18,612 nucleotides of DNA from a bacterium (GCA_027487145.1 JAIYEC010000067.1:1-18612), one strand, 5' to 3'. Positions 1 to 6,789 are shown, counted from the first letter of the stretch. The notes: generated by a model from the sequence alone, not told the origin. Program-made: numbers and translations.

Positions 1-221
1 AAGCCGATTACAGCACGGACTGCCTCAATGTCATCATTGGAAAGCGAGTGTGTGCCAAAGAGAAGTCGCTCGACGGTCTCCTCACTCATCTCGGTGCGAA
101 TCGCAAGAGACGCGCTGGTTTTGCCAAGATGATTAAGACATATCCTCACGTTTTTTCCAAAGTTTTCCCGGAACGCAGATTCGTTGAGTTTACCCAGAGG
201 CAATTGGAGTTGAGGTGCCAT
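1..221 (-). CDS. HTH-like protein, partial (runs off left edge)
   Basis: An open frame with no stop runs from an ATG at 221 to the window edge, giving 73 complete codons and no C-terminus. It begins MAPQLQLPLGKLNESAFREN and continues with a helical region (NFGKNVRICLNHLG, LAIRTEMSEETVERLL) that reads like a Cro/XRE-type helix-turn-helix. The same pattern (NFGxN, CL, G, LAxR, S) occurs in the gene immediately upstream, so the two look like tandem paralogues. Its ATG overlaps the upstream stop in the string TGATG, which suggests translational coupling; no separate promoter is visible. A DNA-binding role is inferred from the helix pattern only; I do not recognise a named family. Confidence 0.6.
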   Translation of the reverse strand, partial: MAPQLQLPLGKLNESAFRENFGKNVRICLNHLGKTSASLAIRTEMSEETVERLLFGTHSLSNDDIEAVRAVIG

Positions 222-556
222 CAGTTCGTCTCCTTGAGTTTTGTTTGCTCCAATCGATTAGCGGTAGTAAGTCGTCCTTTTCTTCGAAATATTCCCTCGA
301 AATACAGTTCTGCCGTTATCGGGCTCTGATGTTCAAGAAGGATTTCTTCTTTTGGGATACCAATGTCTTTGCAGATTATCATCAGGAGTTGTTCGCTGAG
401 TGTGCCAAGGCCTTGCTTGAATCCTAGGATCAAATCAAGGCTTGTATTACACCTAAGCGCAAGAGATTCTGGTCTGCTTCCGATAAGACGGAGACATACA
501 TCAAGATTATTGCCAAAATTACGTACAACATATGGACTAGTCAGGTTTGTTTGCAT
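221..556 (-). CDS. HTH-like hypothetical protein (111 aa), first of a tandem pair
   Basis: A 111-residue protein starting MQTNLTSPYVVRNFGNNLDV. Residues about 13-75 carry the same helix pattern as the next gene (NFGNNLDVCLRLIG, LALRCNTSLDLIL, LSEQLL, IG), compatible with an XRE-like DNA-binding domain. The last ~40 residues are basic and have no counterpart in the visible part of the paralogue. The start has a strong Shine-Dalgarno run (GAGGGGG at 561-567 on the minus strand), and a promoter plus a dyad lie upstream, which would fit an autoregulated regulator. The stop overlaps the next start by TGATG. The function is inferred; the protein is not recognised. Confidence 0.6.
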   Translation of the reverse strand: MQTNLTSPYVVRNFGNNLDVCLRLIGSRPESLALRCNTSLDLILGFKQGLGTLSEQLLMIICKDIGIPKEEILLEHQSPITAELYFEGIFRRKGRLTTANRLEQTKLKETN

Positions 557-582
557 AGCGCCCCCTCAATATATTTTTCAAA

Positions 583-601
583 GACCTGCCCAAGACAGGT
601 C
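583..601. promoter_or_regulatory. Inverted repeat upstream of the HTH pair
   Basis: GACCTG and CAGGTC arms separated by seven bases lie 27-45 bases before the HTH start and downstream of the likely promoter. The repeat could be a repressor operator bound by the HTH protein itself, or a short RNA hairpin in its leader. The dyad is seen; its role is inferred. Confidence 0.35.
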
Positions 602-618
602 AAACATAATCTCGTAAA

Positions 619-646
619 AATCTACCAGAATAAGAGTATTATGCAA
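619..646 (-). promoter_or_regulatory. Putative promoter of the HTH gene pair
   Basis: On the minus strand TTGCAT (641-646) is followed 16 bases later by TAGATT (619-624), with TGG just before the -10. This gives a leader of about 55 bases containing the dyad and a Shine-Dalgarno sequence, as in the other small orphan genes of this window. Confidence 0.35.
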
Positions 647-674
647 CAGCCGCCACTATGTCGCGGCTGTTTTT
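646..674 (+). terminator. Hairpin with plus-strand T-run
   Basis: ACAGCCGC and GCGGCTGT arms (8 bp, 9-base loop) are followed by TTTTT on the plus strand. The hairpin sits 16 bases beyond the stop of the minus-strand FAD oxidase, so it probably ends that transcript. In that direction, however, the T-run is poor (TGCATAAT). No plus-strand gene is visible upstream for it to serve. Confidence 0.5.
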
Positions 675-685
675 GTATCTGAAGG

Positions 686-2560
686 TTAATTTGTGTGGCG
701 AATATTGTGCCTGATATCAAACCGGGGGTTGACTTTCTTACCAGGGTTGAAGATGTCGTCTGGATCAAATAAGTGTTCGGTTTCTTTGAAGATTTCTAGC
801 ATTTTCTTTGAGAACATCTTGTGTAGGTATGGGGTGCGAATTATGCCGTCGTTGTGTTCGCCACAAATGTCACCTTTAAATTTGACTGCTGTGTCAAAGA
901 AAGCATCAGCCATTTTTTCAACGAGTGCCGGTGTAGTCTTGTTGGTAAAGTCTAGGAGAGGATAGAAGTGGAAGTGTCCATTACCACCGTGCCCGTGTAC
1001 GGCAGCTGTGACATTAAACTCTTTAAAGAGTTTTTTGATTTGCATGAAGAATTTTGACAAGTTTTCTGGAGGAACAGTCATGTCCTCCAAGAAGGCCGCT
1101 GGTCGCTTGTTCCGATCTTGGAATTTAGACAGCGTGTAGCTGGCGCGTCTGATCTGCCAGTACATTTCTGCTTCAACTTGATTTGTGACCACTCGGGCTT
1201 TTGAACTCTTGGTACTTATTTCTTTAGCAATCTCAACAGCTGGTTTCTTTTGGGTGGTTTCTTCATCAAGCGTGATAAGAACAGTAAACTCAGGAATCTT
1301 ACGAGCAAAGCGGACATGATATGTCGTGTACATCGAGAGCATGACGCGGTAGTACATGAGACCAGATAATCGTTGCTTGAAGAAGTCAGGGTTTGAGAGC
1401 GCTAAGTCGAAGGTAAGGGCATCAAAGATCTCAACGTTGATTGGATTGTACTTGAGAGACTTTACAATTGTATCAGCTGCTTCAGCGAGATCGAAAATAG
1501 GTACCATCAAAAGTGACGTGTTCTTTTGAATCGGTAGAGCTCGCATCGTGATGTTGGTCACAATACCAATGGTTCCCTGACTACCAGTGATGATGCGAGT
1601 AAGGTCAAATACACCTTTACCTTTTTTAAAGGCAACTACTCCTTCTGGGATTACGTTCCAAAGGGCATACCCCGAAGAGTTTTTCTTCGTCTTTGGTTTG
1701 TTTCGCTTAATCTCTACTTCGTTCTTTACAATGAGTTCATAAATTGACTGGGCAATGCGCGCATGTTCGTGCTTTTGTTTAATAAGAGCCTGGAACTCTT
1801 TGAGAGTGAGGGGCTTGATAGTGTAGGATTTGCCGTCTTTTAAAACGACATCAAGTGATTCAACCCAGTCAGCGCAGTGACCGTACCTCAGTGAGTCAGG
1901 TCCAGCTGAGTTGTTACCAATGGCGCCACCGATAGTGCAGATATCTTTTGAAGCGGTGTATGGCGGGAGATAGAGATCATGCTTCTTTAATTCTTTTTCC
2001 ATATCACGCCACATGAGACCAGGCTCACAAGTGAAGACCGCTTTGTCTTTTTTGATTGTGACATCTCCCATTTTGTTGAGATGCATCATATCAACCACAA
2101 TTGAGTCGGTAAGTGAGCCACCACCTAGACCAGTTCCGGCCGCTCGGGGAGTGAGAGAAAGGGAAGAGAAGCGCTTCGTCTCTCTGCCGATAGTTTTGAC
2201 CACTACTTCAACATCACTCTTGTGACGAGGACGAATGACTACTTGGGGCCGAATAGAGAAGATACTTTCGTCAGTACTGTATTTATCAAGGAGTTCTTTT
2301 GCGGTTGAGACTTCACCATGGAAGCCTGCTTCACGAAGCATCTTTTCCATGAGGAGGTGGCCAAGCGGATTGCGCTTGATGCCGGTGTCACGGGTATGTA
2401 TCTTTTTAGCCGTCATAGCAAGCGGCACTTTTTTGCTGTCTTTTAACGCTATTTTACGAGGTGCTTTTTTAGCCACTGCTTTTTTAACAGGCACTTTTTT
2501 AATTGGTGCAGCAACAACGACTGCAGCAGCTACCTCCGGAGCTGAAGAACTCTTTTTCAT
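686..2560 (-). CDS. FAD-binding oxidoreductase (GlcD / D-lactate dehydrogenase type)
   Basis: A flavoprotein of the vanillyl-alcohol-oxidase/PCMH superfamily, probably oxidising a 2-hydroxy acid such as D-lactate or glycolate. Visible motifs are the FAD pyrophosphate segment PRAAGTGLGGGSL, GAIGNNSAGPDSLRYG, GSQGTIGIVT, the C-terminal HGHGGNGHFHF, GEHNDG (usually EHGDG) and LFDPDDIFNPGKK. The last segment resembles the FAD half of the long FAD/Fe-S (YdiJ-like) enzymes, but the Fe-S half is absent, since the gene ends 129 bases before the next gene. The N-terminus (about residues 10-55) is a Lys/Ala/Pro-rich tail without domain character. The start is placed at 2560 because a TATACT box at 2567-2572 lies six bases upstream and overlaps the in-frame alternative ATG at 2575. 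The substrate is unknown. Confidence 0.88.
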   Translation of the reverse strand: MKKSSSAPEVAAAVVVAAPIKKVPVKKAVAKKAPRKIALKDSKKVPLAMTAKKIHTRDTGIKRNPLGHLLMEKMLREAGFHGEVSTAKELLDKYSTDESIFSIRPQVVIRPRHKSDVEVVVKTIGRETKRFSSLSLTPRAAGTGLGGGSLTDSIVVDMMHLNKMGDVTIKKDKAVFTCEPGLMWRDMEKELKKHDLYLPPYTASKDICTIGGAIGNNSAGPDSLRYGHCADWVESLDVVLKDGKSYTIKPLTLKEFQALIKQKHEHARIAQSIYELIVKNEVEIKRNKPKTKKNSSGYALWNVIPEGVVAFKKGKGVFDLTRIITGSQGTIGIVTNITMRALPIQKNTSLLMVPIFDLAEAADTIVKSLKYNPINVEIFDALTFDLALSNPDFFKQRLSGLMYYRVMLSMYTTYHVRFARKIPEFTVLITLDEETTQKKPAVEIAKEISTKSSKARVVTNQVEAEMYWQIRRASYTLSKFQDRNKRPAAFLEDMTVPPENLSKFFMQIKKLFKEFNVTAAVHGHGGNGHFHFYPLLDFTNKTTPALVEKMADAFFDTAVKFKGDICGEHNDGIIRTPYLHKMFSKKMLEIFKETEHLFDPDDIFNPGKKVNPRFDIRHNIRHTN

Positions 2561-2566
2561 ACATTC

Positions 2567-2572
2567 AGTATA
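2567..2572 (-). promoter_or_regulatory. -10 box of the FAD oxidase (leaderless start)
   Basis: TATACT on the minus strand ends six bases before the ATG at 2560, so transcription would start at the start codon. No Shine-Dalgarno sequence is present. A possible -35 (TTGTCA) lies 20 bases upstream, which is rather far. Confidence 0.45.
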
Positions 2573-2659
2573 CATGTAAGAAAAATTTTAAGTGACAAAA
2601 ACTTTCCACATAGTGCGTTCAATTTTAAAAGTTAAAACTGGAAAGTCAGATAATTTTTT

Positions 2660-2710
2660 AAAACAGAAAACCGCATCATCGACGCGGGTTTCCCGTAGCA
2701 ATGATGCGGT
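2660..2710 (-). terminator. Rho-independent terminator of the 34-aa gene
   Basis: ACCGCATCAT (minus strand) pairs with ATGATGCGGT, a 10-bp stem, with an inner CGGG-AAA-CCCG hairpin. It is followed on the minus strand by TTTTCTGTTTTAAAAAA. It lies just after the stop of the small membrane protein. Confidence 0.8.
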
Positions 2711-2716
2711 AGTGTC

Positions 2717-2821
2717 TCAGTTCATGTTGATGATGAACCCGAAGCAAAGAAGGATGATGATAAAAGCGATGGTGTAGAATCGCAAGAAACTTTTTCTTCC
2801 TGGGGCATCTCTGTATGACAT
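2717..2821 (-). CDS. Small single-span membrane protein (34 aa)
   Basis: A 34-residue protein (MSYRDAPGRKSFLRF, then a hydrophobic stretch YTIAFIIILLCFGFII) with a basic N-terminus and one predicted membrane helix. This suggests N-in/C-out insertion by the positive-inside rule. The case for a real gene is strong for its size: GGGAGG lies six bases before the ATG, a TTGACT-16-TACTAT promoter is present, and a complete terminator follows. A longer in-frame reading upstream to 2962 is rejected because it would run through the promoter and the helicase start. The function is unknown. Confidence 0.65.
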   Translation of the reverse strand: MSYRDAPGRKSFLRFYTIAFIIILLCFGFIINMN

Positions 2822-2847
2822 ATTTTCCTCCCATCTCTCCATCTGAG

Positions 2848-2875
2848 ATAGTACTATTATTTCCTTCTTAGTCAA
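2848..2875 (-). promoter_or_regulatory. Promoter of the 34-aa membrane protein gene
   Basis: TTGACT (2870-2875) and TACTAT (2848-2853) on the minus strand are separated by 16 bases. The resulting leader of about 20 bases includes the GGGAGG ribosome-binding site. Confidence 0.55.
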
Positions 2876-2890
2876 TGGTACGGCTTGTTG

Positions 2891-2899
2891 TGGTATTCT
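2891..2899 (+). promoter_or_regulatory. Extended -10 of the helicase gene (leaderless start)
   Basis: TGG-TATTCT ends seven bases before the ATG at 2907. There is no Shine-Dalgarno sequence, so the transcript would start at or beside the ATG. Confidence 0.5.
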
Positions 2900-2906
2900 T
2901 GAGCTT

Positions 2907-4613
2907 ATGACACAAGAGAGAACACTAGAGATTTTAAAGACGGGAGCCAATGTGTTTCTCACTGGAGAGCCAGGAGCAGGGAAGACGTACGTGATTAATC
3001 AGTACATTGCGTGGCTTGAAGCAGCTGGACTTAAAGTAGCTGTAACTGCTTCCACCGGGATTGCCGCCACTCACATCGGTGGTATGACGATTCACGCGTG
3101 GAGTGGACTCGGCATCCGTGATCAATTATCTGCGTATGATCTTGACTACATCGCTAGCAACGAGAAGGTTGTGAAGCGAGCAAAAGCTGCTCACGTGCTC
3201 GTGATTGATGAAATTTCTATGCTCGACGGAAAGGTGCTTGATATGGTTGATCAGATTCTGCGCACCGTAAGACAAAAAGGAGAAGCGTTTGGTGGAATGC
3301 AAGTTATTTTTGTTGGAGACTTTTTTCAGCTACCGCCGGTGACCCGCAGTGGTGGCATGATGCGCTACGCCTTTGAGTCTCATGCCTGGGAACGACTAAA
3401 GCCCCTGATTTGTTACATCACCGAGCAGTACCGACAGGAAGACGAGCTTCTCCTTGGGCTTCTCGGGTCTATCAGACGAAATCAAATTGAAGAAGATCAT
3501 TACACGCTCTTACAAGAGCAAACTTCAATTGCGTACGAACACCTTGAACCGACGAGACTGTATACGCACAATGCTGACGTTGACGCGGTGAATGCAGCCA
3601 AGTTAGCGGAGCTTTCAGGACCAGGGCGAGTATATAAGATGTCGGGTATGGGACGAAAGCCACTGGTTGAAGGCTTGATGAAAAACTGTCTCTCACCGGA
3701 GGTTCTCACCCTCAAAGAAGACGCGATGGTGATGTGTACCAAAAATAATTTTGAAGCCGGGTACGTGAATGGAACCCTTGGTCGGATTATTCGCTTTGAG
3801 GAAGGTAATCCAGTGATTGAGACAACAGACGGTACCACTATCACTATCAAACCTGTTACCTGGGAAATTGTAGAAGATAAAAAGATTTTGGCTTCGATTG
3901 AGCAGTTACCACTTCGCTTAGCCTGGGCAATTACTGTCCACAAAAGTCAGGGTATGTCGCTCGATGCCGCTGAGATAGATCTGAGTAAAGCCTTTGTCTA
4001 CGGACAAGGGTATGTAGCCCTCTCGCGTGTACGGTCGCTCGCCGGGATGAAGATTCTTGGTATGCACCCCAATGCACTGCAGGTAGATCCCAAAATCGTC
4101 ATGCAGGATATTCGTTTCCATGAGCAGTCACAGGCTGCCGAAGAAGCGTTTATCGAAATGGAAGAAAAAGACATTGTCGATATGCATGAACGGTTTGTGG
4201 TAGCAAATGGTGGAAAGGTCCCGTCTGCTGGAGATATTAGTCAGAAGAAAACCTCTTCACTTGAACGAATTCAAAAAGAGAGCACGTTTGCGATTACCAA
4301 ACAGTTTTTGAAAGACAAAAAAACAATTGCGGCAATTGTGAAGGAGCGAGGTATGGTTGAGTCAACTATTTGGAGTCATATTGAAAAGTTAGCGACTGAC
4401 AAAGATATCGATACCATTGATTTGGAACACTTGGTCCCGACTGACGACTGGGATTCGGTACGATCTGAGTTGTTTGACCTCATGCAAGAGTTAGGACATG
4501 AACGTTTAAAGCCAATCTATGAAGGAGCTGGTGAAGCTTATGATTATTCAGTAATTCGTCTGGCTCGCGTGATGTTTATCCTAAAAGACGCTCAAGTAAA
4601 AGATGTTTTTTAA
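2907..4613 (+). CDS. PIF1-like AAA ATPase / helicase with C-terminal HTH
   Basis: A superfamily 1B helicase of the PIF1/RecD2 kind, expected to unwind DNA 5'-3' in replication or repair. Motif I is GEPGAGKT (residues 20-27). Motif Ia (TASTGIAA) follows, motif II is VIDEISML (D101-E102), motif III is VGDFFQLPPV, and the late helicase motif is TVHKSQGMSLDAAEIDLS (from residue 343) with GYVALSRVRS after it. From about residue 455 the protein has a helical tail (ITKQFLKDKKTIAAIVKERG, STIWSHIEKL) like the HTH_40 domain found at the end of RecQ/RNase D-type proteins and of many CPR helicases. At 568 aa it is complete. No terminator is visible before the next gene 95 bases downstream. Confidence 0.92.
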   Translation: MTQERTLEILKTGANVFLTGEPGAGKTYVINQYIAWLEAAGLKVAVTASTGIAATHIGGMTIHAWSGLGIRDQLSAYDLDYIASNEKVVKRAKAAHVLVIDEISMLDGKVLDMVDQILRTVRQKGEAFGGMQVIFVGDFFQLPPVTRSGGMMRYAFESHAWERLKPLICYITEQYRQEDELLLGLLGSIRRNQIEEDHYTLLQEQTSIAYEHLEPTRLYTHNADVDAVNAAKLAELSGPGRVYKMSGMGRKPLVEGLMKNCLSPEVLTLKEDAMVMCTKNNFEAGYVNGTLGRIIRFEEGNPVIETTDGTTITIKPVTWEIVEDKKILASIEQLPLRLAWAITVHKSQGMSLDAAEIDLSKAFVYGQGYVALSRVRSLAGMKILGMHPNALQVDPKIVMQDIRFHEQSQAAEEAFIEMEEKDIVDMHERFVVANGGKVPSAGDISQKKTSSLERIQKESTFAITKQFLKDKKTIAAIVKERGMVESTIWSHIEKLATDKDIDTIDLEHLVPTDDWDSVRSELFDLMQELGHERLKPIYEGAGEAYDYSVIRLARVMFILKDAQVKDVF

Positions 4614-4696
4614 AGGGGATAAATAGAAAAAATCAGACTCTCAAACCACGTATACTTAAGAGGTATCAGTCGCGTGCTGGTTACTTTGTTAGTAGT

Positions 4697-4702
4697 TAAT
4701 TT
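4697..4702 (+). promoter_or_regulatory. Possible -10 of the peptidoglycan-binding protein gene
   Basis: TAATTT ends six bases before the ATG at 4709, the same spacing as other leaderless starts here, but the hexamer is weak and lacks TGN. An alternative TATACT occurs near 4650, which would give a ~50-base leader. I cannot choose between them, and no Shine-Dalgarno sequence precedes the ATG. Confidence 0.25.
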
Positions 4703-4708
4703 AAACGT

Positions 4709-5656
4709 ATGAAGAAATTTATCGTTGCAAGTACTTTTTGTGCCGTTGCTCTCTTGGGTGGCGGACAACACGTGTTTGCTGAAACAACCCAAACGACATC
4801 AGCTTCTCAGACAGAGATGATGGCAAAGATTCAGGATCTTATGAAGCTCATTGCTGACTTGCAGGCTAAGCTTGCTGCAGTGCAGGGCGAGGTGGCAGAA
4901 CTTTCAAAGGATCTTGGACTCGGAGCAAAAGATGATGATGTGCTTAAGGCACAAGAACTCTTGGCTTCAGACCCAACTCTCTTTGGGGTAAAGCCAACTG
5001 GATACTTTGGTCCAATGACTGAGGAAGCTATCAAGAAGTTTCAGGATCGCTACGGTCTTGAAGTAACTGGAAAACTCGATGCACCAACTCGTGAAGTTAT
5101 GAAAGAACTTCGCAAGGAGCGAAAAGAAGGTCGGGTACCATCAGGACTGGTTAAGTCAGATGAAGTGAAGGAGCGAATCAAGGATCGCCTCAAAGAAAAG
5201 TGGAAGGATTGTGATTTTGAACGAAAGTTCCGAGCCAACGTTTGTGAAAAAGTGAAAGATAATCGAGATGATTCAGACGATGACATGGACGACGAATCAG
5301 ATGATGACGATACTTCAACTACAGCAACTCGTGAAGAAGCAACTGACGCTGTACGTGATGCTGCTGCTGAAGTAGTTGCATATGCCAAAGAAGTTGATCA
5401 GATGGAAGAAGACGACACTGTATCAAAGGATGAGCTTAAAGAGGCTCGTGATATCTTGAAAGATGCTCGAAAGAAGCTTGCTGACGCACGTCGTGCACTT
5501 GTGAAGAAAGAATACGGTGATGCGGTAGAGAAGGCTGAATCTGCAGTTGAAAAAATAACTGGAGATGATGACTCAGATGACGCAGATGATGAAGACGACG
5601 AAGATGAAGATGAGGATGAGGATGACTCTGACGACGAAGACGAAGATGATGACTAA
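4709..5656 (+). CDS. Secreted peptidoglycan-binding protein with acidic tail
   Basis: A 315-residue exported protein. Residues 1-24 (MKKFIVASTFCAVALLGG, ending VFA) form a signal peptide. A coiled-coil segment follows (MMAKIQDLMKLIADLQAKLA). Around residues 70-135 lies a PG_binding_1-type repeat (GYFGPMTEEAIKKFQDRYGL, VTGKLDAPTREVM). The remainder is highly charged: a basic helical region (KERIKDRLKEKWKDC), an Asp-rich patch, a second helical region (DELKEARDILKDARKKLADA), and a C-terminus from about residue 286 that is almost entirely Asp/Glu/Ser. The protein probably sits at the cell wall. The acidic tail might bind cations or basic surfaces, which is inference. Confidence 0.85.
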   Translation: MKKFIVASTFCAVALLGGGQHVFAETTQTTSASQTEMMAKIQDLMKLIADLQAKLAAVQGEVAELSKDLGLGAKDDDVLKAQELLASDPTLFGVKPTGYFGPMTEEAIKKFQDRYGLEVTGKLDAPTREVMKELRKERKEGRVPSGLVKSDEVKERIKDRLKEKWKDCDFERKFRANVCEKVKDNRDDSDDDMDDESDDDDTSTTATREEATDAVRDAAAEVVAYAKEVDQMEEDDTVSKDELKEARDILKDARKKLADARRALVKKEYGDAVEKAESAVEKITGDDDSDDADDEDDEDEDEDEDDSDDEDEDDD

Positions 5657-5664
5657 GTAGTTAC

Positions 5665-5703
5665 AACACAAAAGCGGCGGTCCTTGACCGCCGCTTTTGT
5701 GTT
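5665..5703 (+). terminator. Terminator after the peptidoglycan-binding protein
   Basis: This is a perfect 18-bp stem with a CTT loop, the right arm ending CCGCTTTTGTGTT. Its final base is also the first base of the TACACT box of the TspO gene, so the termination and promoter signals touch. Confidence 0.8.
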
Positions 5704-5708
5704 ACACT
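5700..5708 (+). promoter_or_regulatory. Extended -10 of the tspO-like gene (leaderless start)
   Basis: TGT-TACACT ends six bases before the ATG at 5715, and no Shine-Dalgarno sequence is present. The box begins inside the right arm of the preceding terminator hairpin. Confidence 0.5.
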
Positions 5709-5714
5709 ATTTCT

Positions 5715-6113
5715 ATGAATGAAGGATATGTCCGGTATGCAGAATATGTAAAGCCATGGTTCTCACCACCATCGTGGATTTTTGGTCCCGTCTGGAGTGT
5801 TTTATATGTACTTATCTTCATTAGCTTTGGGTGGGTGTTTATGAAAGTCTGGCAAGGCCAAATTCCTAGGTTGGTAGCAGTACCGTTTGTGATTAACCTT
5901 ATTGCAAACGCTTCCTTTACTCCGGTTCAGTTTGGTTTAGATAACTTACCACTTGCTTCAGCTGTGATCTTTCTCGTACTAGTAACGATTGTATGGTCTA
6001 TGTGGGCGATTTGGCCTCACGCAAAATGGGTAGCCTATCTGCAGATTCCTTACTTACTCTGGGTACTGTTTGCAACGGTTCTACAGCTCACTATCACATA
6101 CCTCAACTGGTAA
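5715..6113 (+). CDS. tspO: TspO/MBR family membrane protein
   Basis: A 132-residue membrane protein with several hydrophobic spans. It has the TspO/MBR (translocator protein) signature: WFSPPSWIFGPVWSVLYVLI near the N-terminus, NLIANASFTPVQFGLDNLPLA in the middle, and the closing LQIPYLLWVLFATVLQLTIT ending LNW. Family members bind porphyrins and other hydrophobic ligands and modulate stress and tetrapyrrole responses; the ligand here is unknown. The start is taken at 5715 rather than an upstream TTG because the -10 box lies between them. The metalloprotease gene follows after one base. Confidence 0.85.
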   Translation: MNEGYVRYAEYVKPWFSPPSWIFGPVWSVLYVLIFISFGWVFMKVWQGQIPRLVAVPFVINLIANASFTPVQFGLDNLPLASAVIFLVLVTIVWSMWAIWPHAKWVAYLQIPYLLWVLFATVLQLTITYLNW

Positions 6114-6114
6114 C

Positions 6115-6516
6115 ATGTTTTTTAGACGGAAGCGAAGAACGGTACGAAAGCGGGCTACTACGGTAACCAAGCATTACCTTGAACACAAAGAGTTAGCACG
6201 AACGCTCATTCTTGACCGTCTTGAGTACTTTAATCAGTACTATCAATTGTCATGGAATCGGGTGGCGATTCGAAACCAGCGGCGATGCTGGGGGAGTTGT
6301 TCGGCGAACAAAAATCTCAACTTCAATTATAAAATTCTCTTTCTTCCACCACATCTCCAGGACTACATCATTGTGCATGAGTTGTGCCACCTGACGCACT
6401 TACACCATAAGGAGGTATTTTGGGACTTAGTAGCACAGCAAATTCCTGAGTATAAAAAGGCCTTACATGAACTAAGAGAGATAGACAAAGCCGGTCACTC
6501 CAGGTTGCTAAAATAA
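6115..6516 (+). CDS. YgjP-like M48 family zinc metalloprotease (DUF45)
   Basis: A 133-residue protein ending with the YgjP/WLM metallopeptidase signature: RNQRRCWGSCSANKNLNFNY, then PPHLQDYIIVHELCHLTH with HELCH at residues 88-92, and a third ligand in HHKEVFW (about H98). The N-terminus is strongly basic (RRKRRTVRKR). The family contains predicted metal-dependent hydrolases of poorly known substrate. The ATG at 6115 follows the tspO stop by one base, so the two are almost certainly co-translated. An upstream in-frame ATG at 6070 would overlap tspO by 44 bases and is less likely. Confidence 0.88.
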   Translation: MFFRRKRRTVRKRATTVTKHYLEHKELARTLILDRLEYFNQYYQLSWNRVAIRNQRRCWGSCSANKNLNFNYKILFLPPHLQDYIIVHELCHLTHLHHKEVFWDLVAQQIPEYKKALHELREIDKAGHSRLLK

Positions 6517-6550
6517 AATGAGGCCCGGCCCGCGTACGACGCGAGCCGGG
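6511..6550 (-). terminator. Terminator between convergent metalloprotease and 39-aa genes
   Basis: An 11-bp stem (6524-6534 with 6540-6550, one G-U pair, five-base loop) is followed on the minus strand by CCTCATTTTATTTT. It lies 14 bases after the stop of the 39-aa gene and 7 bases after the metalloprotease stop, so it probably ends both transcripts, the minus-strand one more strongly. Confidence 0.75.
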
Positions 6551-6564
6551 ACTATTTGTTCGCT

Positions 6565-6684
6565 TCAGCGAAAGATGAATGTGGCGACGACACTTGCGAT
6601 CAGGATAGCGCCGATACCAACTTTTCTTCGGTGGTCTAAGATAACCGAGAGCCTTCCTAAACCAACTCCACCGCCAAACGACAT
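6565..6684 (-). CDS. Small single-span membrane protein (39 aa)
   Basis: A 39-residue protein beginning MSFGGGVGLGRLSVILDHRR, then a hydrophobic helix (VGIGAILIASVVATFIF) and a terminal Arg. Support for a real gene comes from GGGGGTGAT six bases before the ATG, a near-perfect match to the anti-Shine-Dalgarno, plus a TTTACA-17-TACTAT promoter and a terminator directly after the stop. Its organisation matches the 34-aa gene at 2717, but the sequences are not clearly related. The function is unknown. Confidence 0.65.
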   Translation of the reverse strand: MSFGGGVGLGRLSVILDHRRKVGIGAILIASVVATFIFR

Positions 6685-6711
6685 ATAAATCACCCCCTTT
6701 CTCTGGGCAGG

Positions 6712-6740
6712 ATAGTAGCAAGTCGTGTGTGATTTGTAAA
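6712..6740 (-). promoter_or_regulatory. Promoter of the 39-aa membrane protein gene
   Basis: TTTACA (6735-6740) and TACTAT (6712-6717) on the minus strand are 17 bases apart, and TGC precedes the -10. The leader is about 20 bases and carries the Shine-Dalgarno sequence. Confidence 0.55.
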
Positions 6741-6771
6741 TCATTACTTCATTAGATTTGTGGTCAGTGAA

Positions 6772-6780
6772 TGTGATACC
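6772..6780 (+). promoter_or_regulatory. Extended -10 of the glutaredoxin/CcdA gene
   Basis: TGT-GATACC ends nine bases before the ATG at 6790, giving at most a 2-3 base leader. No Shine-Dalgarno sequence is present. Confidence 0.4.
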
Positions 6781-6789
6781 ATAGCTCTC

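Noticed and set aside
3500..3943. 147-codon open frame on the minus strand
   Set aside because: Antisense to the central helicase motifs; no start signals.
5050..5388. Serine-rich minus-strand frame
   Set aside because: Mirror of the Asp/Glu-rich coding region of the peptidoglycan-binding protein (GAY codons read as Ser-rich antisense).
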